From: Caldicellulosiruptor danielii
GTDB lineage: Bacteria; Bacillota; Thermoanaerobacteria; Caldicellulosiruptorales; Caldicellulosiruptoraceae
DNA length: 64,000 nucleotides
Direction of reading: 5' to 3'
Assembly: GCF_034343125.1 (NCBI RefSeq)
Contig: NZ_CP139957.1
Location: 2,758,095 to 2,822,094 of the forward strand
A program made the translations under genes and the position numbers. Shown here one piece after another: positions 9,780-17,786 of the stretch. The notes under the pieces were generated by a model. That model ran no database searches. It was not told the origin of the DNA and saw only the letters and a program-made list of their open reading frames with translations. Position 1 is the stretch's first letter. Each line of letters starts with the position of its first letter.

Positions 9780-10055
9780 TGCAATAAATGTGCATAAAAT
9801 CAACACTATGACCAAAAGTCAAATCTGTCGACCTCCGGTAGTAAAATTTTGAGGTTTGATTTGTGTTCGGTTTCAATATTGAGGTGATTGAGCTTGTTTT
9901 ATGCTCTGGCAGCTGCTGGACAGACGGAAATGTATGAATGGCTTTTGCTTCTTGATTTTTCTGGCTTGATGCAAGTTTTTCACAGGTGTTTTGATATAAA
10001 AACATTTACAGCTTTGCATAAAGTTGATATAATAAAATCAAACATTTGAACGGGG
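9780..10055 (+). promoter_or_regulatory. CRISPR leader 3 (orphan)
   Basis: Similar to leaders 1 and 2 over its whole length (GACCAAAAGTCAAATCTGTC, CGACCTCCGGTAG, AAAATTTTGAGGTTTGATTT). The promoter has drifted to TTTACA (10005-10010) with an 18-bp spacer to TATAAT (10029-10034). It is followed by one repeat only. Confidence 0.8.
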
Positions 10056-10085
10056 TTTGTGGCTTCCCCTTTGGTGATTGAAAGT
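10056..10085 (+). CRISPR. Solitary CRISPR repeat behind leader 3
   Basis: GTTTGTGGCTTCCCC followed by TTTGGTGATTGAAAG is 30 bp and differs at several positions from the array 1 repeat. No second repeat or spacer follows; 33 bp later the promoter of Rpn copy 3 begins. It could be a collapsed array or one that never acquired spacers; the mutations favour a relic. Confidence 0.75.
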
Positions 10086-10118
10086 ATCACATCCATGTAA
10101 GACATATCTTCAAATCTG

Positions 10119-10127
10119 TGGTATAAT
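10119..10127 (+). promoter_or_regulatory. Extended -10 promoter of Rpn copy 3
   Basis: TGGTATAAT, 43 bp before the TTG start and 33 bp after the solitary CRISPR repeat. Confidence 0.6.
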
Positions 10128-10169
10128 TAAAGTGTAAGAAAAAATAATCAATATTGGAGTGAAAGTATC

Positions 10170-11135
10170 TTGAACTCTGATATTCCACCAATGCAGCACG
10201 ATACCACTTTTAAACTTCTTCTCAAAGACAAAAAAGAGCTTTTGCTTCTTATCAAGGATATACTCAAGTACAAATGGGCAGATAGCATAGAAGAAGATTC
10301 TATAGAATTTGATGACAGCGAATTTGTAACGCAGCATCTATCACAGCTGAGGGCTGACATTGTTGCCAAAGCAAAATTAAAAGACACAGAAGTGTTCTTT
10401 TACATCTTAATTGAGAACCAGTCAACAGTAAGAAGAGATATGGCACAAAAGATACTAAAATATATGGTAAGCCTTTGGTGGAAAGAGCTTAGCAAAGGTG
10501 CAGAAAACCTTCCGCCTGTGATACCAATAGTTGTTTACAACGGGATAAATGAGAAATGGAATATTTCAACAGACCTTATGGAAGCGTTTGAGACATTCAA
10601 GGATGATGTGTTCAGATACAGAGTGGTAGATGTCTTTGAGATAGATGTAAAGCACATATTAGAGCAAGAGAGAGATTTGCTAATGCCGATAGTATTTTAT
10701 TTAGAGCAGGTAAGAGAAGACAGGGATGAGCTTATAAGAAGGTTATTTGCGGTTGAGAAGAACTTAGAGAAGCTGAGCAGCGAGAACATAGAAAGGTTTT
10801 TGAGGTGGGCATATTATATTATAAGGCCAAGGCTGACAGAAGAAGGCAGAGAAGAGTATGATAGACTTTCTGAGAGAGTGGAAAGAGGGGGTGGCAAGAA
10901 TATGGGTGATTTTGTATCAAATGTAGCAAGGCTTCTTGATGAGGCAAAGACAAAAGATTTTAACCTTGGCCTGCAGCAAGGCTTACAGCAAGGACTCAAG
11001 CAAGGTATGCGTGAAAGTCAAATTAAGATAGCCAAGAAGATGATACTAAAAGGAGCAAAAGATGAGGAGATAGCGGAGATTACAGAGCTTGACATTGAAG
11101 AGATAAAAAAGCTAAGAAAAGAGCTTTTGAACTGA
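10170..11135 (+). CDS. Rpn-family recombination-promoting nuclease / putative transposase (copy 3)
   Basis: A 321-residue protein starting at TTG with GGAGTG 9 bp upstream. It has the same architecture as copy 2: MQHDTTFKLLL start, Asp in LRADIVAKAKLKD, Glu-x-Gln in LIENQSTV, then KYMVSLWW, PVIPIVVYNG and MPIVFYLEQVRED. The region before the closing motif differs sharply: instead of Gly-Lys repeats it has LGLQQGLQQGLKQGM. Chromosomal neighbours are the orphan leader/repeat on the left and the mini-array leader on the right, keeping the alternation seen with copy 2. It ends with its own terminator. Confidence 0.85.
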   Translation: MNSDIPPMQHDTTFKLLLKDKKELLLLIKDILKYKWADSIEEDSIEFDDSEFVTQHLSQLRADIVAKAKLKDTEVFFYILIENQSTVRRDMAQKILKYMVSLWWKELSKGAENLPPVIPIVVYNGINEKWNISTDLMEAFETFKDDVFRYRVVDVFEIDVKHILEQERDLLMPIVFYLEQVREDRDELIRRLFAVEKNLEKLSSENIERFLRWAYYIIRPRLTEEGREEYDRLSERVERGGGKNMGDFVSNVARLLDEAKTKDFNLGLQQGLQQGLKQGMRESQIKIAKKMILKGAKDEEIAEITELDIEEIKKLRKELLN

Positions 11136-11148
11136 GTAAAAAGCTTTG

Positions 11149-11189
11149 CCACAAGCGTATTTAAAAGACTGCTTGTGGTTTTATTTTTC
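11149..11189 (+). terminator. Intrinsic terminator of Rpn copy 3
   Basis: CCACAAGC (11149-11156) pairs with GCTTGTGG (11171-11178), followed by TTTTATTTTT. Confidence 0.8.
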
Positions 11190-11457
11190 TATTTAACTTC
11201 TCATAAGGTTATTTTCAATTCAGAAAATTTTAACTGTTGAAGTTACAACAATAAGCAAGTAAAACAAGTGGATTTGAAGAAATTTTAAGTAGACGATTAC
11301 TTGCAGAAATGCTGAGTTTCCATAAATGGGATTTGGATATTAGATTTAGGGCCATATTTACAGGTTATTTGTTACTTTATTTCCTTGGATAATATTGCCT
11401 ATATGGGTTGTATATTAATTATTGGCTGATATTATTATATTTTTCCTTGGCAATTGC

Positions 11458-11620
11458 TGTCGACCTATGATGTGGGGCAAAACCCCTGGGGGTCCACAGC
11501 AACTGGAAATTTTCATGACCTATTGACTTTTTTGATTTGGAGGCTTATAATGGAATTAAACTACTTGCTTTTACATCTTCTTTCTCATATTCCATGTGAA
11601 ATTTCTCAAGCCCTCCATGG
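11458..11620 (+). promoter_or_regulatory. CRISPR leader 4 (divergent type)
   Basis: It shares the CTGTCGACCT block with the other leaders but is otherwise different. It has a near-consensus promoter, TTGACT (11523-11528), a 17-bp spacer, TATAAT (11546-11551). The first recognisable repeat is 70 bp past the -10 rather than 21, so a repeat or leader segment may have been lost or inserted. The preceding 11190-11457 is AT-rich and shows nothing I can identify. Confidence 0.6.
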
Positions 11621-11717
11621 GTTTTTAGCCTACCCTTTGGGGATTGAAACTCAAGAAATTTCTCATCTTCTCTGGAACATCAAAAGCGTTTGTACCCTCT
11701 CCTTTGGGGATTGAAAC
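11621..11717 (+). CRISPR. CRISPR mini-array 4: two repeats, one spacer
   Basis: The repeats are 11621-11650 (GTTTTTAGCCTACCC, then TTTGGGGATTGAAAC) and 11688-11717 (GTTTGTACCCTCTCC, then the same second half), with a 37-bp spacer. The CCTACCC form matches the last repeat of array 1. Confidence 0.85.
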
Positions 11718-11752
11718 TGAATAACAGTGTTGCACCTGAAAGGAGAAACGAG

Positions 11753-11878
11753 ATGAGAGAAACAATGAGTGGATGGTTGGACGAGGCAATGCGAACGGTT
11801 AAGAATGGTGATGAACTGTTATGGATGCCTGAACAAATTTTTTATGATAGTGTGGCGGTAGCAATGAAAAAGATATAG
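11753..11878 (+). CDS. Small hypothetical protein (41 aa)
   Basis: Begins ATG AGA GAA after AAAGGAGAAACG, a good ribosome site, and encodes a short acidic protein with SGWLDEAMRTVKNGDELLW. It ends 5 bp before the next start, so the two short frames are probably one transcript. I do not recognise it. The upstream edge abuts the last repeat of mini-array 4, and it has no promoter of its own that I can see. Confidence 0.5.
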   Translation: MRETMSGWLDEAMRTVKNGDELLWMPEQIFYDSVAVAMKKI

Positions 11879-11883
11879 GTGAG

Positions 11884-12089
11884 ATGATGTTTTATATGTT
11901 ATGGTCACTGGTTAAGAACCCAGAAAGCAGAGAAAAGATATACAAAATGCTTGAAGATGTTTTTTTAATGATATGGTAACTGAGGAAATATTGAGAGAAA
12001 GTGAAAAGGTTTTAGAAGAAATAAAAAAATGGGAGAAATTGAAGTGTATGATTACATACAAAAACATGCGGTTGGAATTTAGAAGTTAA
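11884..12089 (+). pseudogene. Hypothetical small protein gene with a frameshift in a T run
   Basis: ATG ATG at 11884/11887 follows AGGTGAG and opens FYMLWSLVKNPESREKIYKM, stopping at 11979. Just after GATGTTTTTTTAATG the next frame continues NDMVTEEILRESEKVLEEIKK to a stop at 12087-12089, as one coherent acidic helical sequence. A single-base change in the T7 run would join them into a protein of about 68 residues. The family is unknown; it could be part of the same unit as the 41-residue protein upstream. Confidence 0.45.
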
Positions 12090-12123
12090 CCACCCAGCCA
12101 GCAAGGCTGAGGTGGTATTTTTA
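12089..12123 (+). terminator. Intrinsic terminator
   Basis: ACCACCCAGCC / GGCTGAGGTGGT hairpin followed by ATTTTTAT closes the two small genes. Confidence 0.7.
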
Positions 12124-12328
12124 TGCCTGAAAGAAGTTGCTGGTTAAATGGCTGAAAAAGTATCAATCAGACCCTGCGCAAAGTCAAGGAAAGTAATTAT
12201 GACATTGAGCAGTGGTATACGGTTTGTTTTATACAATTTAATAAATGCTGTAATTAGACAATAAAACTTTGTTGTTTGTTGTAAAATTAAATGCAACAGG
12301 GGTAATAGATATTGAAGCCATAGCTTCA

Positions 12329-13567
12329 AACTGTGTATGATATTAGTTGAAAAGACAAAACCATACACAGGAGGTTTGAAGCTATGGCTTATGATAATCA
12401 TAGCACAAAGAGAAGAAAATTTAAACACTTAAGTGAAGTAGAGAGAGGAATTATACAGAAGCTGTTAGAATTAGGGTATGGTATAAGAAGGATAGCCAGA
12501 GAATTAGGCAGAAGTGCAAGTACAATTTCACGTGAAGTGAAAAGAGGCACAACCACTCAAATGAAAACTGATCTGAGCACATTTGAAAAATACTTTGCTC
12601 AAACAGGTCAAGCTGTGTATGAAAAAAACAGAGCAAAATGTGGTAGAAAGAGTAAGCTTTTAGGGGTTGAAAACTTTTTAAAGTTTGCAGAAGAAAAGAT
12701 ACTGAAAGATAAATGGTCGCCCGATGCAGTAGTTGGATATTGTAGGCAGGAACTTGGATTTAGCAAAGATGAAATGGTTTGTACAAAGACGCTATACAAT
12801 TGGATAGAAGGAGGATTGTTAAGAGTAAAGAACATAGATTTGCCAGTTAAAGTTAGATTAAAGCCAAGAAAAATAAAGTATAGAGTAGCAAAAATCAAAT
12901 CCAGAGGCAAAAGTATAGAAGAGAGACCTGAAGTTGCAAACAACAGAGAAGAATTTGGGCATTGGGAAATAGATACTTTGATTGGCAAGCGTTCTTCGGA
13001 TAATGTACTTGTTACTTTGACAGAGAGAAAAACTCGATTTGGAATGATATTTGTTATACCGGGCAGGGAAAGTTCTTATGTCAAAGACTTGTTTATAAAG
13101 CTTCAAAAAATATTGGGAGATAAATTTAACAAAGTTTTCAAAAGTGTGACAAGTGACAATGGTAGTGAATTTAGCGAGCTGGGGAAGGTTTTAAATGAAT
13201 TAGGTTCTGAAGGATATTATACACATCCGTATTCAGCGTATGAGAGGGGAACAAATGAGCGCATGAATGGATTGATAAGGCGTTTTTTACCTAAGGGTAA
13301 AGAAATAAGAGAGATATCGAAAGAAGCAATAAAGAGGATACAAGAGTGGTACAACAGGCTTCCCAGGAGGATATTCAACTACAAGAGCAGTATAGAAAGG
13401 TTTTTAGTGGAGATGAAGGAAATATGCGAAACAGAGGTAATAGAGAAGTTTTTAGTAGAGGTATAAGAAGTGCTATATAGACAGAGGAAAATATAGTACA
13501 AAATGGCAGCCGCCAGCTTTCCTACAGAAAAGCTGGCATATATTGGCAACTAATATCATACACAGTT
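12329..13567 (+). mobile_element. IS30-family insertion sequence (about 1.24 kb)
   Basis: The ends are set by a perfect 21-bp inverted repeat: AACTGTGTATGATATTAGTTG at 12329-12349 and its complement at 13547-13567. It contains one intact transposase gene. A long complementary pair at the left end (AAGCCATAGCTTCAAA and the 3' TGTGTATG against CATACACAGG and TTTGAAGCTATGGCTT at 12366-12391) could fold over the ribosome site and start codon of the transposase. The right inner region has a CAGCTTTCC/AGCTGG-type small hairpin near 13510-13537. Confidence 0.75.
12384..13466 (+). CDS. IS30-family transposase
   Basis: A 360-residue intact DDE transposase. The N-terminal helix-turn-helix (IRRIARELGRSASTISREV, about residues 34-52) binds the element ends. 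The catalytic triad is visible as Asp197 in HWEIDTLIGK, Asp258 in VTSDNGSEF and Glu292 in ERGTNERMNG, with the typical IS30 tail PRRIFNYKSSIERF. The ATG follows AGGAGG at a spacing of 9. Length and motifs are complete, so the element could still be active. It catalyses cut-and-circularise movement of the element. Confidence 0.93.
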   Translation: MAYDNHSTKRRKFKHLSEVERGIIQKLLELGYGIRRIARELGRSASTISREVKRGTTTQMKTDLSTFEKYFAQTGQAVYEKNRAKCGRKSKLLGVENFLKFAEEKILKDKWSPDAVVGYCRQELGFSKDEMVCTKTLYNWIEGGLLRVKNIDLPVKVRLKPRKIKYRVAKIKSRGKSIEERPEVANNREEFGHWEIDTLIGKRSSDNVLVTLTERKTRFGMIFVIPGRESSYVKDLFIKLQKILGDKFNKVFKSVTSDNGSEFSELGKVLNELGSEGYYTHPYSAYERGTNERMNGLIRRFLPKGKEIREISKEAIKRIQEWYNRLPRRIFNYKSSIERFLVEMKEICETEVIEKFLVEV

Positions 13568-13681
13568 GTTGCTTTAATCAAGTTATAATTTCCAGTTTCA
13601 TCAAAAAAAGTGTTGCATTTAATATTGCAATTTAGACAATAAAACTTTGTCATTTTTTCAGTTTTATTTTCCTTTTTAAAA

Positions 13682-13690
13682 TGATATAAT
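13682..13690 (+). promoter_or_regulatory. Putative extended -10 promoter of the xylan operon
   Basis: TGATATAAT about 95 bp before the first gene, between the IS-flanking repeat and the operon; the -35 is poor. Confidence 0.45.
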
Positions 13691-13785
13691 TTTTTTAGAA
13701 AACCATACTTAGCTTTTTAATTTTTTTGTGCTCTATAATGAAATCGCTTTCCTATCTAAAATATTAAAAGCTAAGGTGATTGAGT

Positions 13786-15675
13786 ATGTCATTGAAACTG
13801 CCTTACTTAATAAGTGACAATATGGTACTTCAAAGGAACAAAAGTGTAAAAATTTGGGGCTGGGCTGAGCCAGGTGAAACGGTAACAGTAAATTTCCTGG
13901 GCAAATCATACATGGCAAGAGCTACTGATGAAGGAAGATGGGAAGTTACTTTGCCTCCTTTGAATGCTGGGGGTCCCTATTTTATGGAGATTAAATGCGC
14001 ACATCTTACTATTGCCATAAAAGATATTCTCATTGGAGATGTGTGGATCTGCTCTGGACAGTCCAACATGGTATTGCCAATGGAAAGGGTTATTGACTTA
14101 TATTCTGAAGAGCTTGAAGACTGCAACATCCCATTTATCAGGCAGTTTACAGTTCCCGACAGATATTACTTTAAAGGTCCACTGGAAGAATTAGAAGGTG
14201 GATGCTGGGAAGCTCTTAGCAAAGAGACTTTACTTAAATTTTCAGCTGTGGGATATTTTTTTGCAAAAGCACTCTACAAAAAATACAACGTCCCAATTGG
14301 ACTGATTAAGGCATGTGTTGGTGGAACTCCAATAGAAGCGTGGATGAGTCGCGAGACAGTAGACCAATTTCTTGAAAACCCTGAAGAACTTGAAAAACTC
14401 AAAGACGACAGCTATATAGAATCTGTCAAAAAAGAACAAGAGGCAAAAATAAAGGCGTGGTTTGACCATTTGGAATCTTCTGACATTGGACTTAAAAACC
14501 AGCCTCTGCCATTCTTTGATGAAAACTGTAGCCCATCTGATTGGAAAATAGTAAATATCCCAGCCACATGGAAGGAAATGGGGCTTAACTCAACAATAGG
14601 TGTTGTGTGGTTCAGAAAAGAAGTAGACATACCTTCGTGCATGGCAGGAAAACCAGCTAAATTATATCTTGGAACAATAGTTGACAGCGACTTTACATAT
14701 GTCAACGGAAAACTGATTGGTTCAACTTCATATCGATATCCACCAAGAAAGTATAATATACCTGCAGGTCTTCTAAAAGAAGGAAAAAATACAATTGTTG
14801 TGAGGGTTATAAGCAACGATGGAAATGGTGAGTTTGTAAAAGGAAAAGAATATAAGCTATTTACAGAAGATTGTATGCAAGACCTCAAAGGTGAATGGCT
14901 GTGCAAGGTCGGAGCCCACGCAAAAGAACCTCTGCCACCACAAACTTTTTGGCAGTACAAGCCTACAGGTCTGTTCAACGGAATGATTGCACCGCTTCTA
15001 AACTACAGTATAAAAGGTGTAATATGGTATCAAGGAGAATCCAATACAGACAGGCCTGAAGGCTACTGCAAAAAGTTCTGTGCCCTTGTGGAAGACTTGA
15101 GAAAAAAATGGGGTGACGACCAGCTTCCTTTCTTGTATGTGCAGCTTGCAAATTTTATGGAAGCAAAGCCGCAGCCTTGTGACAGCAACTGGGCAAGATT
15201 GAGAGAAGAGCAAAGAAGAGCGCTTTTGTTCCTCGACAATGTAGGAATGGCAGTTGCAATTGACGTTGGTGAGTGGAACGACCTTCACCCATCAAATAAA
15301 AAAGATGTTGGCGAGAGGCTTGCTCTTCTTGCACGAAAGATTGCATATGGCGAAAAAGATTTAGTAGCATCAGGGCCTCTTTACAAATCAATGAAAATTG
15401 AAGGAAACAAGGCAGTTTTAGAGTTTTCAGAAGTGGGCAGTGGCCTTGTTGCAAAAGGAGGTGGCATGCTAAAACACTTTGCAATAGCTGGAAAAGACAA
15501 AAAGTTTGTATGGGCAAATGCAGTCATAGAAGGTGACAAGGTAGTTGTCTGGCACCACAGTATTCAAAACCCTGTTTATGTAAGATATGCCTGGGCTGAC
15601 AATCCAGAAGGTGCAAACCTTTACAATAAAGAGGGGCTTCCTGCCTCACCTTTTACAACTGAAGATGAGATTTAA
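13786..15675 (+). CDS. Sialate O-acetylesterase-family (SGNH) carbohydrate acetylesterase
   Basis: A 629-residue protein if started at ATG 13786 (AAGGTGA 7 bp upstream; a TTG two codons earlier is possible). The SGNH hydrolase blocks are present: GDVWICSGQSNM with the nucleophile Ser, KGVIWYQGESNT and the Asp-x-x-His element NDLHPSN. A beta-sandwich insertion lies between them (about residues 240-370, WFRKEVDIP, LYLGTIVDSDFTYVNG). No signal peptide is seen, so it acts in the cytoplasm. With the deacetylase and xylanase behind it, removal of acetyl groups from imported xylo-oligosaccharides is the likely role; the exact substrate is inferred. Confidence 0.88.
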   Translation: MSLKLPYLISDNMVLQRNKSVKIWGWAEPGETVTVNFLGKSYMARATDEGRWEVTLPPLNAGGPYFMEIKCAHLTIAIKDILIGDVWICSGQSNMVLPMERVIDLYSEELEDCNIPFIRQFTVPDRYYFKGPLEELEGGCWEALSKETLLKFSAVGYFFAKALYKKYNVPIGLIKACVGGTPIEAWMSRETVDQFLENPEELEKLKDDSYIESVKKEQEAKIKAWFDHLESSDIGLKNQPLPFFDENCSPSDWKIVNIPATWKEMGLNSTIGVVWFRKEVDIPSCMAGKPAKLYLGTIVDSDFTYVNGKLIGSTSYRYPPRKYNIPAGLLKEGKNTIVVRVISNDGNGEFVKGKEYKLFTEDCMQDLKGEWLCKVGAHAKEPLPPQTFWQYKPTGLFNGMIAPLLNYSIKGVIWYQGESNTDRPEGYCKKFCALVEDLRKKWGDDQLPFLYVQLANFMEAKPQPCDSNWARLREEQRRALLFLDNVGMAVAIDVGEWNDLHPSNKKDVGERLALLARKIAYGEKDLVASGPLYKSMKIEGNKAVLEFSEVGSGLVAKGGGMLKHFAIAGKDKKFVWANAVIEGDKVVVWHHSIQNPVYVRYAWADNPEGANLYNKEGLPASPFTTEDEI

Positions 15676-15703
15676 AATATTTTGTTTAATGGAGGGATTA
15701 TAA

Positions 15704-16501
15704 ATGAATATATGCTATTTATTCCCAGGTGGCAGATCGAAGGCACTTACATTGAGCTATGACGATGGTCAGATTTATGACAGAAAGCTTGTCAGCATTT
15801 TCAATGAATACGGCATCAAAGCAACTTTCTTTTTAAACTCAGCAAATCTTGGAAAGGATATTTTTGTTCTGCCTGATGAAGTGCCTCAGCTTTATAAAGG
15901 ACATGAAGTTGGAATACACACAAAAACCCATCCATTTTTAGACTCAATACCTCTTGAAAGTGTAATTGAAGAGGTTATTGAAGACAGAAAGTGCCTTGAG
16001 ACACTTGTTGGATATCCAATTAAAGGGATGTCATATCCATATGGAGTTTACAATGAAGAAATTGTTAAGATTTTGCCATCGCTTGGCATTGAATATTCAA
16101 GGACAGTAAATTCCACTTACAGTTTTAACATTCCAACAAATTTTCTTGTGTGGAATCCAACCTGCCATCATAAACAAGATCTGCTTGAGATTACAAAGAG
16201 GTTTTTAGAAACAGAAAATAAAAATCATCTACAACTTATGTATGTATGGGGCCACAGTTTCGAGTTTGAACGAGAAAACAACTGGAAGCTAATTGAAGAG
16301 TTCTGCAAAATGGCTTCAAAAACAACTTCTGTTTGGTTTGCAACAAATATTGAAGTTGTAAGATATATCAAAGCCTTGAGATTGCTCGAATTTTCTGCAA
16401 AAAGAGATATTGTTTACAATCCTTTGGCTATTTCTGTATGGCTTTCTGTAAATGGCCGTACTGTGGAAGTAAAAGGAGGTGAAATTGTTGAAATTAAGTA
16501 G
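15704..16501 (+). CDS. Polysaccharide deacetylase (NodB-homology) family protein
   Basis: A 265-residue protein. NodB motifs: LSYDDG (catalytic base and metal Asp) near residue 18, GIHTKTHPF with the two metal-binding His residues, and MSYPYG. A C-terminal extension of about 70 residues (VVRYIKALRLLEFS to the end) forms a probable beta-sandwich. There is no signal peptide, unlike the secreted peptidoglycan deacetylases, and the gene is second in an operon of carbohydrate enzymes, 28 bp after the esterase with GGAGG before its ATG. Deacetylation of acetylated oligosaccharides is the most likely activity. Confidence 0.87.
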   Translation: MNICYLFPGGRSKALTLSYDDGQIYDRKLVSIFNEYGIKATFFLNSANLGKDIFVLPDEVPQLYKGHEVGIHTKTHPFLDSIPLESVIEEVIEDRKCLETLVGYPIKGMSYPYGVYNEEIVKILPSLGIEYSRTVNSTYSFNIPTNFLVWNPTCHHKQDLLEITKRFLETENKNHLQLMYVWGHSFEFERENNWKLIEEFCKMASKTTSVWFATNIEVVRYIKALRLLEFSAKRDIVYNPLAISVWLSVNGRTVEVKGGEIVEIK

Positions 16502-16559
16502 CTGGTAATACGATTAAACTTGAGTTTTGTGAATATTTTGTTTTTAGGAGGTTTCGAAG

Positions 16560-17786
16560 ATGGATAGATACAAACACCGAAAAAGCCAGGTGCTATTGAA
16601 AATTACCACAGCTGATGGCAAACCATTGAAGAATGTTGAAATAACAGTCAGACAGACAAAACACAAGTTTTTATTTGGATGTGCAGAATTTTCGATTGTC
16701 CCTTTTGCAAACGGCGAGTTTTCAGGTGACCTGAGAGAAAAAGCTGAAATGGCTTTTGAGAAATTTGTAGATCTTTTTAACTTTGCCACTCTTCCTTTTT
16801 ACTGGGGCAGGTTTGAACCTGTCAGGGGCAAACCAGATACACAGCGGCTTAAAAAAGCAGCTGAGTGGTTAAAAAATCGCAACTTTGTTCTCAAAGGTCA
16901 TCCACTTTGCTGGCACACAGTTAGTGCTGACTGGCTTTTAGAACTTACCAATGACCAAATTTTAGAAGCTCAGCTTATGAGGATAAAGCGTGAGGTGAGC
17001 AATTTTGCAGGTCTTATTGATATGTGGGATGTCATCAATGAGGTTGTTATAATGCCAAACTTCAACAAATACGACAATGGAATCACCAGAATTTGTAGGC
17101 AATACGGCAGAATAGGTCTTGTCAAAATGGTATTTGATGCAGCAAGAGAAGCAAACCCGAAAAGCATTCTGTTAATCAACGATTATGTTGTATCAGAGGC
17201 CTATGAAATACTGATTGAGGCACTGCTTGATGCAGGTGTGAAGATTGACGCAATAGGAATACAGTCGCACATGCATCAGGGTTTCTGGGGAGTGGAGAAA
17301 ACACAGGAAGTGCTTGAAAGGTTTTCACGTTTTGGCTTGCCTCTTCACTTTACAGAAGTTACATTAATCTCTGGAAAACTCATGCCGCCGTACATTAAAG
17401 ACCTGAATGATTACAAAGTAGATAGCTGGCCATCAACTCCTGAGGGCGAAGAAAGGCAGGCAATGGAAGCAAAACTTTTCTACAAAATGCTGTTTGCACA
17501 CCCACTTGTTGAGGCTATCACATGGTGGAATTTCATTGACACTTTTGCTTGGCTTGGCGCACCAGCCGGATTTATTACAAAAGATGGAAAGGTAAAACCA
17601 ATTTATCACGCGCTTTATAACCTTATTAAAAAAGAATGGTGGACAGGCACGCAGCAGCTTGTCACAGACCAAAACGGTGCTTTAGATGTGTCTGGTTTTA
17701 TGGGAGAATATGAAATTAGCTACAAAGACAAAAAAGCTAATTTTGTTCTGGATAAACCTAATGAGGTTGTAGTAATAACGTTATAA
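16560..17786 (+). CDS. Intracellular GH10 endo-1,4-beta-xylanase
   Basis: A 408-residue protein. A short N-terminal beta segment (residues 8-35) is followed by the (beta/alpha)8 GH10 barrel. Acid/base Glu161 sits in MWDVINEVV and nucleophile Glu266 in LHFTEVTL; GHPLCWHT and ITWWNFIDTFAW are family blocks. There is no signal peptide, carbohydrate-binding module or SLH domain, so it hydrolyses xylo-oligosaccharides inside the cell rather than polymeric xylan outside. AGGAGG lies 9 bp before ATG 16560. It closes the three-gene operon; the next 220 bp (17787-18008) hold a weak promoter region but no gene. Confidence 0.93.
   Translation: MDRYKHRKSQVLLKITTADGKPLKNVEITVRQTKHKFLFGCAEFSIVPFANGEFSGDLREKAEMAFEKFVDLFNFATLPFYWGRFEPVRGKPDTQRLKKAAEWLKNRNFVLKGHPLCWHTVSADWLLELTNDQILEAQLMRIKREVSNFAGLIDMWDVINEVVIMPNFNKYDNGITRICRQYGRIGLVKMVFDAAREANPKSILLINDYVVSEAYEILIEALLDAGVKIDAIGIQSHMHQGFWGVEKTQEVLERFSRFGLPLHFTEVTLISGKLMPPYIKDLNDYKVDSWPSTPEGEERQAMEAKLFYKMLFAHPLVEAITWWNFIDTFAWLGAPAGFITKDGKVKPIYHALYNLIKKEWWTGTQQLVTDQNGALDVSGFMGEYEISYKDKKANFVLDKPNEVVVITL

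Larger units (their letters stand above)
12254..13650. repeat. Direct and inverted repeats flanking the IS30 element
   Basis: A 19-bp direct repeat TTAGACAATAAAACTTTGT lies at 12254-12272 and 13632-13650. Just inside is an 18/20 inverted repeat: 12279-12298 is the complement of 13611-13630 (TGTTGCATTTAATATTGCAA). These sit outside the 21-bp perfect inverted repeats of the IS30-like element, so they may be an older element or palindromic target into which it inserted, or the true outer ends with a long target duplication. Confidence 0.6.

Noticed and set aside
1..12100. Search for cas genes, including in the remnants at 6937-7355
   Set aside because: No HD, GGDD, RAMP or Cas1/Cas2-like motif was found; DUF1848 and the methyltransferase are not cas families.
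14412..14978. A 188-codon minus-strand frame inside the acetylesterase gene
   Set aside because: It lies wholly opposite a strong coding sequence and has no ribosome site or family likeness.
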